A stretch of 61,309 nucleotides of DNA from Magnetococcus sp. PR-3. GTDB taxonomy: Bacteria; Pseudomonadota; Magnetococcia; Magnetococcales; Magnetococcaceae. Of this stretch, positions 51,745 through 60,361 are shown piece after piece. Numbering within the stretch: the stretch's first letter is position 1; each line of letters opens with the position of its first letter. The position numbers and the translations under genes were made by a program. The DNA lies in NCBI RefSeq assembly GCF_036689865.1, contig NZ_JBAHUQ010000023.1:11051-72359 (forward strand), in the 5' to 3' direction. Below the pieces are notes generated by a model, which did no database searches, had not been told where the DNA came from, and saw only the letters and a program-made list of their open reading frames with translations.

Positions 51745-52944
51745 ATGGATAGACTAAATCGTTGGGCTCAAAGTTGGGGTGGCTGGCGTTCACCAGAGAT
51801 GCTCTTGCTGCTTTTGTCGGCGGCAATGCCTCTGGCTTTTAGTACTTGGCGTGCCCTGCTAAACAATTACAGTGTGGAGCAGGTGGGTTTTACAGGGCTG
51901 GAAATCGGCATACTTCAGAGTGTTCGTGAGGTGCCGGGGCTCTTAGCTTTTACGGCTATTTTTCTACTGCTGGTCTTCCGCGAACAGCGGGTGGCGCTGC
52001 TGATGCTGGCCCTGACCGGTTTTGGAACCCTGATCACCCCCTGGTTCCATACGCCAGAGGGGCTCTATTTCTCCACTTTGGTGATGTCCGTTGGTTTTCA
52101 CTACTTTGAGACCATGCGTCAATCCCTGGCCTTGCAGTGGATTGACCGGGATCGAACCCCCGTTGTATTGGGCCGTTTGGCTGCGGTGCGTGCCTTCGGA
52201 GCATTGGTGGCGTTTGGCGGGTTGTATGTGGTGCTGACACTGTTTGAGTGGGACTACCCCCCCGCCTATATCCTGGGGGGGGGCTTGACCATGGCCCTGG
52301 CCCTGTTGGGGTGGTGGGTTTTTCCTCAGTTTCCTGAAAAAGTGCGCCAACACCGTAAAATTATTCTGCGTAGAAACTATCTGCTCTACTACAGCTTGAC
52401 CTTTATGTCTGGGGCCAGACGGCAGATCTTTGTGGTGTTTGCCGGTTTTTTAATGGTGGAAAAATTTCACTATGGTGCCGACCAGTTAACTCTGCTGTTT
52501 CTAATCAACTGTGCCATTACCATCTGGCTGGCACCGATGATCGGCCAGTGGGTGCGCCAGCACGGTGAGCGCACCATGCTTATTCTAGAATATGTGGGTC
52601 TTATTGGGGTCTTTAGCGCCTATGCCCTGGTTGAGAGCCACTGGGTCGCCGCAGGGTTGTATGTGGTGGACCATCTGTTTTTCTCCATGGCCTTGGCCCT
52701 GAAAAGCTATTTTCAAAAAATTGCCGATCCAGCAGATATCGCCCCTACAGCTGGTATCTCTTTTACCATTAACCATATCGCGGCGGTGGTGATCCCAGCC
52801 CTGTTGGGGATTGTTTGGCTGACCAGCCCCAGTACGGTGTTCTGGTATGGGGCGGGCATGGCGGTGATCTCGCTGATCTTGGCAACCCGCGTACCCAGCC
52901 GGGACTTTTTGGCCAATTTAGCGCCGGTTAAGCAGAGTGCCTAA
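51745..52944 (+). CDS. Major facilitator superfamily-like transporter
   Basis: 399 aa from the ATG at 51745, which has a weak AGGT upstream. In-frame starts at 51667 and 51715 would add a hydrophilic tail without a ribosome-binding site. Roughly eleven to twelve hydrophobic spans are visible (for example [81 protein letters not shown]), with a basic cytoplasmic loop between the halves ([14 protein letters not shown]). The pattern fits an inner-membrane MFS carrier. I see no motif that identifies the substrate. It converges on the hybrid kinase gene at 52941, overlapping it by 4 bp, so no terminator separates the two. Confidence 0.8.
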   Translation: MDRLNRWAQSWGGWRSPEMLLLLLSAAMPLAFSTWRALLNNYSVEQVGFTGLEIGILQSVREVPGLLAFTAIFLLLVFREQRVALLMLALTGFGTLITPWFHTPEGLYFSTLVMSVGFHYFETMRQSLALQWIDRDRTPVVLGRLAAVRAFGALVAFGGLYVVLTLFEWDYPPAYILGGGLTMALALLGWWVFPQFPEKVRQHRKIILRRNYLLYYSLTFMSGARRQIFVVFAGFLMVEKFHYGADQLTLLFLINCAITIWLAPMIGQWVRQHGERTMLILEYVGLIGVFSAYALVESHWVAAGLYVVDHLFFSMALALKSYFQKIADPADIAPTAGISFTINHIAAVVIPALLGIVWLTSPSTVFWYGAGMAVISLILATRVPSRDFLANLAPVKQSA

Positions 52945-55202
52945 AGCAGGTTGATCAGGGTCTCTTTTTTGACCGGTTTGGTGACGTGGGCATCGCACCC
53001 GGCCTGTATGCTACGCAGGCGATCTTGCTCAAAGGCGTGGGCGGTTAATGCGATAATACGTACAGGCTCGTGGCCATGCTGCTTCTCCCAGTGGCGGATA
53101 TGTTGGGTGGCTTGGTAGCCATCCAGCAGCGGCATTTGTACATCCATCAAGATCAGGTCAAAGGGGGCTGCGCAGTGTGTGGTAACAGCGGCTTCACCAT
53201 CCTCAACCGTGACTACGGTATGGGCGGTCTGTTTTAGGTAGTGGCGGATGAGCATGCGGTTATCACTGGCATCATCCGCAACCAAAATACGTAAGCTTTG
53301 ATCGGGGGTGGGGGGCGCTGTGAGGGACGGCTCTGTTTTGGTGGAGGGTACCCCACAGTGCTGGGTAAGGGTGCGTAACAGGCTGTCCCGCTGAAAGGGT
53401 TTGGTTAAATAGTGGGCGTTGGCCGCCCGCACCATGGCCAAGTCACTCTCCCGGCGTAGCTCCCCAACGATGAGTGTGTGTATGCCATGTTGGTTCAGCG
53501 ACTCAACCAGTTCCAGCGCTTGGTGAAAGGCGCCCATCTCCCGCCCGGTTAACTCAATTAAAGCCCCGCAGGGGGTCTGTTCATGCATCAGGGCTTGCAG
53601 ATTAAGGGGGGCATCCAGTGCATGGTGGTGTAGGTGCGCCCCTTCGGACTCCAGCACCGAGCGTAACACGGAGAGATGGTGACCGGGCTGGATAAACAGC
53701 AGGTGTAAGTTTTGTAAAAATTGCTGGTTTTCTTGGGAGGCCTGGGTCTGCTGACACACCACAGGCAGGGTTAATGTAACGGCAAAGGTGCTGCCTTGGT
53801 TGGGGCTGCTGGTTAGGCTGATGTTGCCCTGCATAGCCTGCACCAAACGGTTGGAGATGGTCAGCCCCAGGCCCGTGCCCCCAAAACGCCGGGTAATGTA
53901 GCGGTCTGCCTGGGTAAAAGCTTGAAAAATAGTGGCCTGTTTGGCTTCAGGAATGCCGATGCCGGTATCGATAACGGAAAATTGTAGGGTGCAGCTGTGG
54001 GCATCCTGCGTGCAGACCTCCAAGTGTAAAACCACCTCGCCCTGATCGGTGAACTTGACTGCGTTGCCTGCCAGATTAATGAGGATTTGACGCAAGCGGT
54101 TGCCATCCCCCTCCACCTGTAAGGGGATCTCCCCCGCTTTGCAGGTGGAGACCTCCAAGTTTTTCTCTTTGGCCTGGATCTCCACCAACTCGGCCACCTC
54201 CACCATCAGCGCTTCTGGTGAGAAGGGGTGGTTGTGGAGCTCAATTTTACCGGATTCAATGCGGGCAATATCCAGCACATCATTAATGATCAGCAGCAGG
54301 TTCTCTCCTGCATTGCGCAACATCGCCACATACCGGTATTGATGGCTATCCAGGTGGGTCTCATCCAGCAGCTCCGTCATGCCGATAATGGCATTCATGG
54401 GCGTGCGTATTTCATGGCTCATGGAGGCTAAAAAATCACTCTTGGCCTGGTTGGCGGCATGGGCTTCTCGGGTTTTATCATGCAGAGCGTGGGCGAGGGT
54501 GGTTACCTTATCACCAAGATATTCAAACTCCTGGGTGCCCCGGTAGGGTGGTGCCTGATCATTCTGCAGGGTCGCTAAAATGGTAGAGATGGGGTGGTGA
54601 ATGCTGCGTCTTAACAGGGCAATGGCCAAAATGGCCACCAGGATCAACACCCCCCCCAACAGCAGGTAGAGCCGGTTTAGCTCGGCTACCAGCCCATGGT
54701 AGGCTTGTTGGTTGCGGGCCAAGGTGATGGTCCAGTTCCAGGGGCTGAAGGGGCTGTGGTAATAAAAATAGGCCCGCTCGTTTAAAGTGATCGCGCCCAT
54801 CGTAGACGCTAGATGCGCCGCGTGTTGTGACTCAGGCGCTTGGTCAAAAGCTGGGGAGTGAAAGAGCATGTTATCCCCCTGGCTAACCTCCCCTTCCAGC
54901 CCGTAGCGGCGGATAAAATCTTCAAACTGAGCCAGCGCGCGCCCCTGGATAATACGGATCATCACCGGGTTGCTGTCGCCCCCTCGGCGGTTAAGCTCCA
55001 TATGCTGTTCATCTAGAATATCCAGCATCAACAGGTTGAGATTGCGTAGATCCCGGTGGGCACTGGTGCGTTCCAGGTTATGCACAAACTGGGTAACGGC
55101 CATATGTAGGGTGCTGCCCAAAAGCAGAATAACCAGCGCAACCACCAGAAGAATGCGTGCAGTCAGGCTTTTATACAGTGGGTGGGCCACAGGTAGGGGC
55201 AT
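52941..55202 (-). CDS. Hybrid sensor histidine kinase with a pseudo-receiver and a receiver domain
   Basis: 753 aa from the ATG at 55202. GAGG lies 5 nt upstream, and the stop of the preceding gene falls inside this ribosome-binding site, implying coupling; a TTG at 55232 is less likely. TM1 is at about 16-37, a periplasmic domain at about 38-175, and TM2 at about 177-197. HisKA has His263 (SHEIRTPMN). HATPase has [17 protein letters not shown] and GGTGLGLT. A first receiver-like domain (about 498-612) lacks the acceptor Asp (Leu551 at that place) but keeps a C-terminal LTKPF. The second receiver (about 637-753) has Asp687 ([12 protein letters not shown]). It is therefore an active kinase. 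The adjacent periplasmic binding protein gene suggests ligand sensing by that protein. Confidence 0.93.
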   Translation of the reverse strand: MPLPVAHPLYKSLTARILLVVALVILLLGSTLHMAVTQFVHNLERTSAHRDLRNLNLLMLDILDEQHMELNRRGGDSNPVMIRIIQGRALAQFEDFIRRYGLEGEVSQGDNMLFHSPAFDQAPESQHAAHLASTMGAITLNERAYFYYHSPFSPWNWTITLARNQQAYHGLVAELNRLYLLLGGVLILVAILAIALLRRSIHHPISTILATLQNDQAPPYRGTQEFEYLGDKVTTLAHALHDKTREAHAANQAKSDFLASMSHEIRTPMNAIIGMTELLDETHLDSHQYRYVAMLRNAGENLLLIINDVLDIARIESGKIELHNHPFSPEALMVEVAELVEIQAKEKNLEVSTCKAGEIPLQVEGDGNRLRQILINLAGNAVKFTDQGEVVLHLEVCTQDAHSCTLQFSVIDTGIGIPEAKQATIFQAFTQADRYITRRFGGTGLGLTISNRLVQAMQGNISLTSSPNQGSTFAVTLTLPVVCQQTQASQENQQFLQNLHLLFIQPGHHLSVLRSVLESEGAHLHHHALDAPLNLQALMHEQTPCGALIELTGREMGAFHQALELVESLNQHGIHTLIVGELRRESDLAMVRAANAHYLTKPFQRDSLLRTLTQHCGVPSTKTEPSLTAPPTPDQSLRILVADDASDNRMLIRHYLKQTAHTVVTVEDGEAAVTTHCAAPFDLILMDVQMPLLDGYQATQHIRHWEKQHGHEPVRIIALTAHAFEQDRLRSIQAGCDAHVTKPVKKETLINLL

Positions 55203-55209
55203 CGCATCC

Positions 55210-56379
55210 TCAGGGGTTGGCTGCTGGGCCAAATTGGGGTTGGGAGCTGGCTAAGGTATCAGGCCAGACAATACTCTTTTTCCCATTTTGCCACTGAATG
55301 GTTAGGGGGAAATGACGGATCTGGTTGCCCGATTTATCCACACCATAGCGACCGATAATACTGATAAAACTGTTTTGTCGTAACGATTGACGTAAGGCGT
55401 TGCGATCCAGGGTGCCCATTTTTTTTACCGCTGCGGTTAAGATCTGCCCGGCTGCATAGGCATCCGCCGCATGGTAGGAGGGGGCCACCTTAAAGCGGTC
55501 TATAAAGGGTTGGGTAAAGCGCGCTCGATCTTTGGGGTGGTGCAGCGCCTCAGGCTCCCATTGTGAGGCTGAAAAACTGTCCTCAGCCAGCGCCCCCAGC
55601 TCCGTTTTATAGCGTGGCAGCACAGGACCCACTGTGGCAAAGTAGGCCTGGGGTTGATAGGTGACCTTATGCAGCGCCTGACGCATGCGTACAGACTCAT
55701 GAAAATGGCCACACACCAACAGAGCAGGGGCTTGGGTTTTTTTAACCGCCTGTGCCAGAGGGGTCAGATCGGCCCGCCCTTTTTTAAACTGTTGCTGCAA
55801 CACCACCTGTAAACCAAAGCGCTCTGCCCACTGCTTGGCCCCCGTTGCTAAGGCACGAGAAAAGCCATCATCTGCATGTACAATGGCCACCTCGGTGATC
55901 CCTTGTAGAGCGATCAGCTCTAAAAAACCCACGCTGTAACGGCTGGCCGGTGTAAAGAGACCAAAGAGATTCTTATAACCGTGCTGCCAGAGCTTGTCTG
56001 AGGCCGCGCCAGAGGCCAGCATTGGCAGGCCATGTTTCTCAACAAGGGGCATAACCGCCTGTGTCAGCGTACTGGAGTAGGGGGCCAGGAGCAGGTCGAC
56101 CTTTTTCTCCTCAAGCAGGTGTTGATACTGCTTGATGGCATGCGTCGGGTCGCTCTGATCATCCAGAATGGTCAGTACCAGAGGGCGCCCCAGTAATCCG
56201 CCTTGGGCATTGGTCTGTTCCACCCACAGTTCAAAGGCCCGTTTTTGCATGATGGCTAAGGGGGCATAACGACCGGTTAACCCTAATGATCCACCCACCT
56301 GAATGGGTTCGGCCAGGGCCAGGTTGCTTAGGCACAGAAAAAACATGCTGAAAAACAGTGCCAATAGGCGGTGAATCAT
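55210..56379 (-). CDS. Periplasmic branched-chain-amino-acid/amide-type binding protein (Peripla_BP_6)
   Basis: 389 aa. AAGGAG sits 5 nt before the ATG at 56379. Residues 1-23 are a Sec signal peptide ending NLALA. The mature part follows the Leu/Ile/Val or urea/amide-binding fold: [78 protein letters not shown]. No ABC permease or ATPase gene is beside it. The next gene, 7 nt downstream of its stop, is a hybrid histidine kinase. It is most likely a ligand-sensing partner of that kinase in the periplasm. The ligand is unknown. Confidence 0.88.
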   Translation of the reverse strand: MIHRLLALFFSMFFLCLSNLALAEPIQVGGSLGLTGRYAPLAIMQKRAFELWVEQTNAQGGLLGRPLVLTILDDQSDPTHAIKQYQHLLEEKKVDLLLAPYSSTLTQAVMPLVEKHGLPMLASGAASDKLWQHGYKNLFGLFTPASRYSVGFLELIALQGITEVAIVHADDGFSRALATGAKQWAERFGLQVVLQQQFKKGRADLTPLAQAVKKTQAPALLVCGHFHESVRMRQALHKVTYQPQAYFATVGPVLPRYKTELGALAEDSFSASQWEPEALHHPKDRARFTQPFIDRFKVAPSYHAADAYAAGQILTAAVKKMGTLDRNALRQSLRQNSFISIIGRYGVDKSGNQIRHFPLTIQWQNGKKSIVWPDTLASSQPQFGPAANP

Positions 56380-56516
56380 ACCAGCTCCTTAACCGGGGTT
56401 ATGGTTTTGTGGGTAAAACGGTTTTGTGACATGTAAACCTATGAATAGAGTTGGAATATGCGGCGATTAGTTTAGTGGTTCGTCGATAAGTGGTCCAGGG
56501 AAAAGTGCTGTGGCGG

Positions 56517-57212
56517 TTAAGGGGTGAAAAAATCCCCAATCCAACCGGCCAATGCGTCGTTATGGTTATTCTGCTGCAAGCTTTGTAGAGCTTCTTCAAC
56601 CTGTTTAGCGGGTAGACGCTCCTGTCGGCTACGGATCAGTGCCGCGCAGTAGGCCCCGGAAAATTCCGGGTGACCCTGCATGGTTAGAATATGCTCCCCT
56701 ATACGGAGCATGGCGTGGGGGCAGTGCGCCGACTGGGCAATGGTTTGGGCCGCTGTTGGGGGGGTGAGAACTTGGTCTTGATGGCTATAGTGGAGTTTGG
56801 CCTGGGCCAAGGGGTGTCCGGGTCGTAGTTTGGTGGTTTGAATCCCCAACCCCCAGCCTTGGGGGGCCTTGGCGACATCCCCACCCAGGGCACGGGCAAT
56901 GATTTGATGACCAAAACAGATGCCCACCAGTTTACGTTGCTGCTGGTGTAGGCGTACGATATACGCTTGTAAGGGCTCAATCCAGGGCTCCGTATCATAG
57001 ACAGAGCTGGGTGAGCCGCAGATCAAAAAACCCGCAAAGGCATCCATATCCTGAGGGTAGTGCCCCTGTTGGACATCAAAACAGTGGAGCTGTAGTTGCG
57101 GGGCATATTGGGCAAAGAGCTGCTCAAACATACCAAAGTATTCACCAAAGGCGGGTTGTAGTGGCTTGGGTACATAGCCCGCACGTAGGTAGGCGATGGC
57201 ATGTTTGGGCAT
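56517..57212 (-). CDS. Class I glutamine amidotransferase domain protein
   Basis: 231 aa from the ATG at 57212, which has AAGGAG 5 nt upstream. An ATG at 57233 lacks such a site. The triad is visible: Cys99 in GICFGHQ, and His181 and Glu183 in GHPEFS. This stand-alone class I amidotransferase resembles the GMP-synthase-like family found without a synthetase domain. Such proteins hydrolyse glutamine or gamma-glutamyl compounds to release ammonia or glutamate. The target is not evident, and the neighbours (a binding protein downstream, a divergent cytochrome c') do not reveal a pathway. Cytoplasmic, with no signal peptide. Confidence 0.9.
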   Translation of the reverse strand: MPKHAIAYLRAGYVPKPLQPAFGEYFGMFEQLFAQYAPQLQLHCFDVQQGHYPQDMDAFAGFLICGSPSSVYDTEPWIEPLQAYIVRLHQQQRKLVGICFGHQIIARALGGDVAKAPQGWGLGIQTTKLRPGHPLAQAKLHYSHQDQVLTPPTAAQTIAQSAHCPHAMLRIGEHILTMQGHPEFSGAYCAALIRSRQERLPAKQVEEALQSLQQNNHNDALAGWIGDFFTP

Positions 57213-57348
57213 GGTGGCTCCTTGGGGTATCATTTTTTTTTAAAGGTTGAAAAGGTTATCGGGAACTTGCGACGTTTAAAAAGGGTCCATTGCTACGATC
57301 CCCAAAACCTTGCCGGATCATTTTAAACCATTGTCAGGAGTTAAATGA

Positions 57349-57804
57349 ATGAAGATGTTTAAAATTTTAGCTGTTTCTGCCGCCATGTTTGGTCTGTTGG
57401 GTGGTGTTGCTCAAGCTGCAGATGCCGATAAGGTGATCCAAAAGCGTAAAGGTGTGATGACGGTCATTGGGGCCAATATGGGGTTTATGGGCTGTACCTT
57501 AAAAGGTAAGTGTGACGCAGGCCCCAAGGTCACCCTAAAGCAGGCCAAAAGCTTGGCGTTTGCGGCCTCAATCTCCTTGGCGACCTTTAAGAAAAATGCC
57601 CGTGGTGCCTCCATTAAAACCACCGCCAGCCCCAAGATTTGGGATGACTGGAAAGGCTACAAAAAAGGGATGGGTATGATGGTCACCCGTGCCAACGCCC
57701 TGGTGGATGCCGTGAAGAGTGGCGAGAAAAAGCGTATGGGTATGGCCATGAAGGATCTGGGGCAGACCTGTAAAGGGTGCCACGACAACTTCCGTGAAAA
57801 ATAA
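57349..57804 (+). CDS. Cytochrome c'
   Basis: 151 aa. AGGAG lies 8 nt before the ATG at 57349. Residues 1-23 form a Sec signal peptide (ending AQA). The mature part is all-helical and ends with the haem-attachment motif CKGCH (141-145) followed by DNFR, the standard C-terminal arrangement of class II cytochromes c'. These periplasmic haem proteins bind NO or CO and are linked to nitrosative stress. Two extra cysteines (Cys49, Cys55) could form a disulfide. The next gene is a cytochrome b561, a common partner arrangement, so electrons from the membrane quinone pool may reach it. Confidence 0.92.
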   Translation: MKMFKILAVSAAMFGLLGGVAQAADADKVIQKRKGVMTVIGANMGFMGCTLKGKCDAGPKVTLKQAKSLAFAASISLATFKKNARGASIKTTASPKIWDDWKGYKKGMGMMVTRANALVDAVKSGEKKRMGMAMKDLGQTCKGCHDNFREK

Positions 57805-57821
57805 GTCATCCCGTTAATAGC

Positions 57822-57852
57822 GGTCGCCCTGTTTGCTCTAAACAGGGCGACC
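57822..57852 (+). promoter_or_regulatory. Perfect 13-bp hairpin between cytochrome c' and cytochrome b561 genes
   Basis: GGTCGCCCTGTTT (57822-57834) and AAACAGGGCGACC (57840-57852) form a perfect stem with a GCTCT loop. Only scattered T follow (TGGTTACTTTT), so termination should be partial at most. It probably protects the cytochrome c' message or lowers read-through into the b561 gene. Confidence 0.75.
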
Positions 57853-57871
57853 TGGTTACTTTTGGGGGCGC

Positions 57872-58534
57872 ATGATGACACCACAGCCGATCACCATATG
57901 GGACCTACCCACCCGTCTATTTCACTGGTTGCTGGTCCTGCTGATTGTGGGATCGGTCTACACCGTTAAAACAACCCAAATGACCCTGCATGCCCAGTTT
58001 GGATATGCCATCTTAACGCTGGTTTTATGGCGTGTGGGGTGGGGTGTGTGGGGCTCTGCAACCAGCCGTTTTAGCCACTTTGTTAAAGGCCCAGGGGCTG
58101 TTTTTGCCTATTTGCGTACCCTGTTGGCGGGTCAACCTGCACACCATGTGGGGCATAATCCGGCTGGGGCATTAATGATTGTCGCCTTATTGGCTCTGCT
58201 TTTGGTGCAAGGGGTTGGTGGGCTGTTTGCCAGCGAAAACACCTTCCTCTTTTTTGATGGTCCCCTGGTGCATTGGGTCGGAGCCGAGTGGAGTGAGACC
58301 ATCACGTTTTGGCACAAAGGGGCGTTTAATCTTCTCATCGCCTTGGTTGCCATTCATGTGCTGGTCAACCTGCTCTACTTGTGGCTTTTTAAGCACAATT
58401 TAATCCTCCCCATGGTCACAGGGCAGGGGGCCGGTCAGGCGGGGGATCCCGCTCTTTACATCGCACCACAACAGCGGGCATTGCTCACGCTACTGCTGGT
58501 GATGGCGTTGGTTGGCAGCCTGCTTCTTCTTTAA
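57872..58534 (+). CDS. Cytochrome b561-family membrane protein
   Basis: 220 aa. ATG at 57872 (or 57875) follows a GGGGG stretch. Four to five membrane spans are visible, the last being the C-terminal LLTLLLVMALVGSLLLL. Histidines at 18 (LFHWLL), 40, 148 (WHKGAFN) and 162 (AIHVLVN) are placed like the di-haem ligands of the bacterial cytochrome b561/Ni-hydrogenase b-subunit family. It should sit in the inner membrane and pass electrons from quinol to a periplasmic acceptor, here plausibly the cytochrome c' encoded upstream. Its 3' end overlaps the convergent gene by 45 bp. Confidence 0.9.
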   Translation: MMTPQPITIWDLPTRLFHWLLVLLIVGSVYTVKTTQMTLHAQFGYAILTLVLWRVGWGVWGSATSRFSHFVKGPGAVFAYLRTLLAGQPAHHVGHNPAGALMIVALLALLLVQGVGGLFASENTFLFFDGPLVHWVGAEWSETITFWHKGAFNLLIALVAIHVLVNLLYLWLFKHNLILPMVTGQGAGQAGDPALYIAPQQRALLTLLLVMALVGSLLLL

Positions 58535-59512
58535 ACGGTGGCTGCTGCGTCGCAGCCATCCTGGCAGTGCCATAATTAACAGACCACCCACCATCCACAG
58601 TGGGTCATAGTCGGGGCGCACCATCGCGTAGGCCTGCTCAGGGTCTTCGGGGTTGACCCGTGCCTCAATCACTTGACCAATGGAGTAGTATTGCTTCAGG
58701 TAGCTCTCCGCTTTGGCTCGGGTGGCAAAGCTGGGGGGGGATTGGGCCAAGTAGCCCCCCATGCTCCAGCGCTCTCCCTCCCAAACATAACGGAACTGAA
58801 CCTGCGGTTGGTAGGAGACACTGCTGGTCAGCCAGCGTGGGGTGTGGTGGGTCAGCATATCCACCGCATTGTAGGTCACCACCCCAGGGGTGGTTTGCCA
58901 GCGGGCATACAGCTCGACTTGGTGCATCATGCCACGACCGCCACCATGGATCACCATCCATCCCCCCACCACAATCATGAACCAACTTAAGGCCGGGCTG
59001 CTTGACCGCTGGCCAGCGGGGCGTGGTTCAGGAACCGGCTGTGAGATCACTGGGGGAATCTCTCCACGGCAAGAGGGGCAGATGACATCTTCCGCATGGG
59101 GGTTGTGAAAAGTGGGGTGAAGTAGCCCCGCTTGGCGCCACCAAAAGGCGGTTAGGCGTAGGAGTTGATGGTTACGGCTAATGCTCAGCCCCTGGCTCTG
59201 CTTGATTATCCAGGCAATGTTACGGTGACAGCGGGCACAGGATGGTGCGGGCAGGTCCCAACCATCCACCCGGCCATGATAATCTGTACTGAGCAGGCGG
59301 TTTACACGGCGTACCCGCCGGTGCAGGGTTGGCAGTTCCAGCAGTGCGGCAAGCAAGGGCAGCCCTGTCCAGCACAACAGTATAGAGAGCCTGCCGAGCA
59401 TGGGATCGCGCAGGTAGAAGTGGTGCCCTCCCAGCCATCCGGCTGTGAGCAGCCAAAAATAGGCTGTAAAGGAGGATTTCTGCACAAGCATAATAAAGGT
59501 TTGGGCTCCCAT
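58490..59512 (-). CDS. TM2-domain / zinc-ribbon-like / DUF3592-like membrane protein
   Basis: 340 aa. The N-terminus resembles a TM2 domain (TAGWLGGHHFYLRDPMLGRL then a hydrophobic span, about 18-60). Two cysteine pairs, CARCH (about 92-96) and CPSC (about 145-148), could bind a metal. A third span (WFMIVVGGWMVIHGG, about 177-192) leads into a DUF3592-like extracytoplasmic region (WQTTPGVV, SYQPQVQFRYVWEGERW, GQVIEARVNPEDPEQA) and a last membrane span near the C-terminus. Function unknown. The start is uncertain because no ribosome-binding site precedes 59512. Its end overlaps the cytochrome b561 gene on the opposite strand by 45 bp. Confidence 0.75.
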   Translation of the reverse strand: MGAQTFIMLVQKSSFTAYFWLLTAGWLGGHHFYLRDPMLGRLSILLCWTGLPLLAALLELPTLHRRVRRVNRLLSTDYHGRVDGWDLPAPSCARCHRNIAWIIKQSQGLSISRNHQLLRLTAFWWRQAGLLHPTFHNPHAEDVICPSCRGEIPPVISQPVPEPRPAGQRSSSPALSWFMIVVGGWMVIHGGGRGMMHQVELYARWQTTPGVVTYNAVDMLTHHTPRWLTSSVSYQPQVQFRYVWEGERWSMGGYLAQSPPSFATRAKAESYLKQYYSIGQVIEARVNPEDPEQAYAMVRPDYDPLWMVGGLLIMALPGWLRRSSHRLKKKQAANQRHHQQ

Positions 59513-59729
59513 TAGAGATCGTTTGTTGGTGCCATTGTTGAAAGTGGGGCCATTTTTTTCAAGCCTGAAATCAAAAAAGCGGTCAGATGTTGGGATTTGT
59601 CTATATAGGACAAAAAAGGTCCTTAATGTATGGAACCTATGCCCTCATTGTCTACTCCATAGTTTCATAACGTTTAACACTTCCGTGATATGCACGGTTT
59701 GATATATGAGAAAATGAAGGAGAGGTGCC
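59513..59729. other. Divergent promoter region of the membrane protein and rubredoxin genes
   Basis: This AT-rich gap of 217 bp must contain the rubredoxin promoter. I see an AGGAC/GTCCT short inverted repeat around 59609-59626 but no pair of boxes that I would defend. Confidence 0.25.
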
Positions 59730-59894
59730 ATGAAAAAATGGGTTTGCAATGCCTGTGGATTTGAATATGACGAGGCCGAAGGTATGCCGGATGATGGTAT
59801 TGCTCCAGGCACCAAATGGGAGGATGTGCCCGAAGATTGGGTCTGTCCTGACTGCGGCGTAGGTAAAGATGAATTTGATATGGAAGAGGCCTGA
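59730..59894 (+). CDS. Rubredoxin
   Basis: 54 aa with AAGGAG 7 nt before the ATG. CNAC (Cys6, Cys9) and CPDC (Cys39, Cys42) are the four iron ligands. [34 protein letters not shown] and the CGVGKDEF ending match the conserved rubredoxin core. The length is typical. It is a small cytoplasmic one-electron carrier with an Fe(Cys)4 centre. No rubredoxin reductase, rubrerythrin or alkane hydroxylase lies beside it, so its partner is not shown here. Monocistronic, followed by a terminator. Confidence 0.97.
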   Translation: MKKWVCNACGFEYDEAEGMPDDGIAPGTKWEDVPEDWVCPDCGVGKDEFDMEEA

Positions 59895-59902
59895 TCAGGC
59901 CT
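59887..59902. repeat. 16-bp perfect palindrome over the rubredoxin stop codon
   Basis: AGGCCTGATCAGGCCT is its own reverse complement. It includes the last codons and the TGA of rubredoxin. It could form a tight hairpin at the end of the message or be a protein site. Confidence 0.8.
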
Positions 59903-59927
59903 TATAAAAGACGGACTGAATGACTAA

Positions 59928-59965
59928 AGCCGTACAAGCTTCCCCCGCTTGTGCGGTTTTTTTTT
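59928..59965 (+). terminator. Intrinsic terminator after rubredoxin
   Basis: CCGTACAAGC pairs with GCTTGTGCGG (one T-G wobble) around TTCCCCC, followed by nine T. Confidence 0.9.
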
Positions 59966-59974
59966 GACGGTTGA

Positions 59975-60130
59975 GCCTATGGCGCTGGCCGTGCTGTAGC
60001 GTGCTGTAGCGTGCTGTAGCGGGGTTGGTCGTGCTGTAGCGGGTTGGTCGTGCTGTGGTGGGGTTGGCCGTGCTGTGGTGGGGTTGGCCGTGCTGTAGAG
60101 GGGTTGGTCGATGCGCCTATGGCGCTGGCC
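59975..60130. repeat. Minisatellite array bounded by 16-bp direct repeats
   Basis: GCCTATGGCGCTGGCC occurs at 59975-59990 and again at 60115-60130. Between them, a 10-bp unit GTGCTGTAGC appears three times in a row. Then a 19-20-bp unit of GTGCTGTRGN plus GGGGTTGGYC is repeated about four times to 60109. No convincing gene crosses it. Confidence 0.88.
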
Positions 60131-60361
60131 ATGTTGTTGCGGGCCTGTTGTTGGCAAGGGGCGCTTAAAGGCGATTAGGGTCTGTTGCGAGCTAGGGGGG
60201 CCAAAGCCTGGGGGCTGTGACGCCACATAAGGTTCGTTTAAGCGGTGCGTGGTGGTAGGCTCTCTTTGTGAGACAGGGCAGGGGTCTGCTGGGGCTGGTG
60301 TCGTGGTGGGGATGCTTGCACGCGGTGGGTGGTTGTGCTGGGGTAATCGATCGGGGGCGGG
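60131..60361. other. Gap upstream of the EamA transporter
   Basis: About 230 bp, G/T-rich, with no supported gene. The transporter promoter presumably lies here. Confidence 0.3.
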
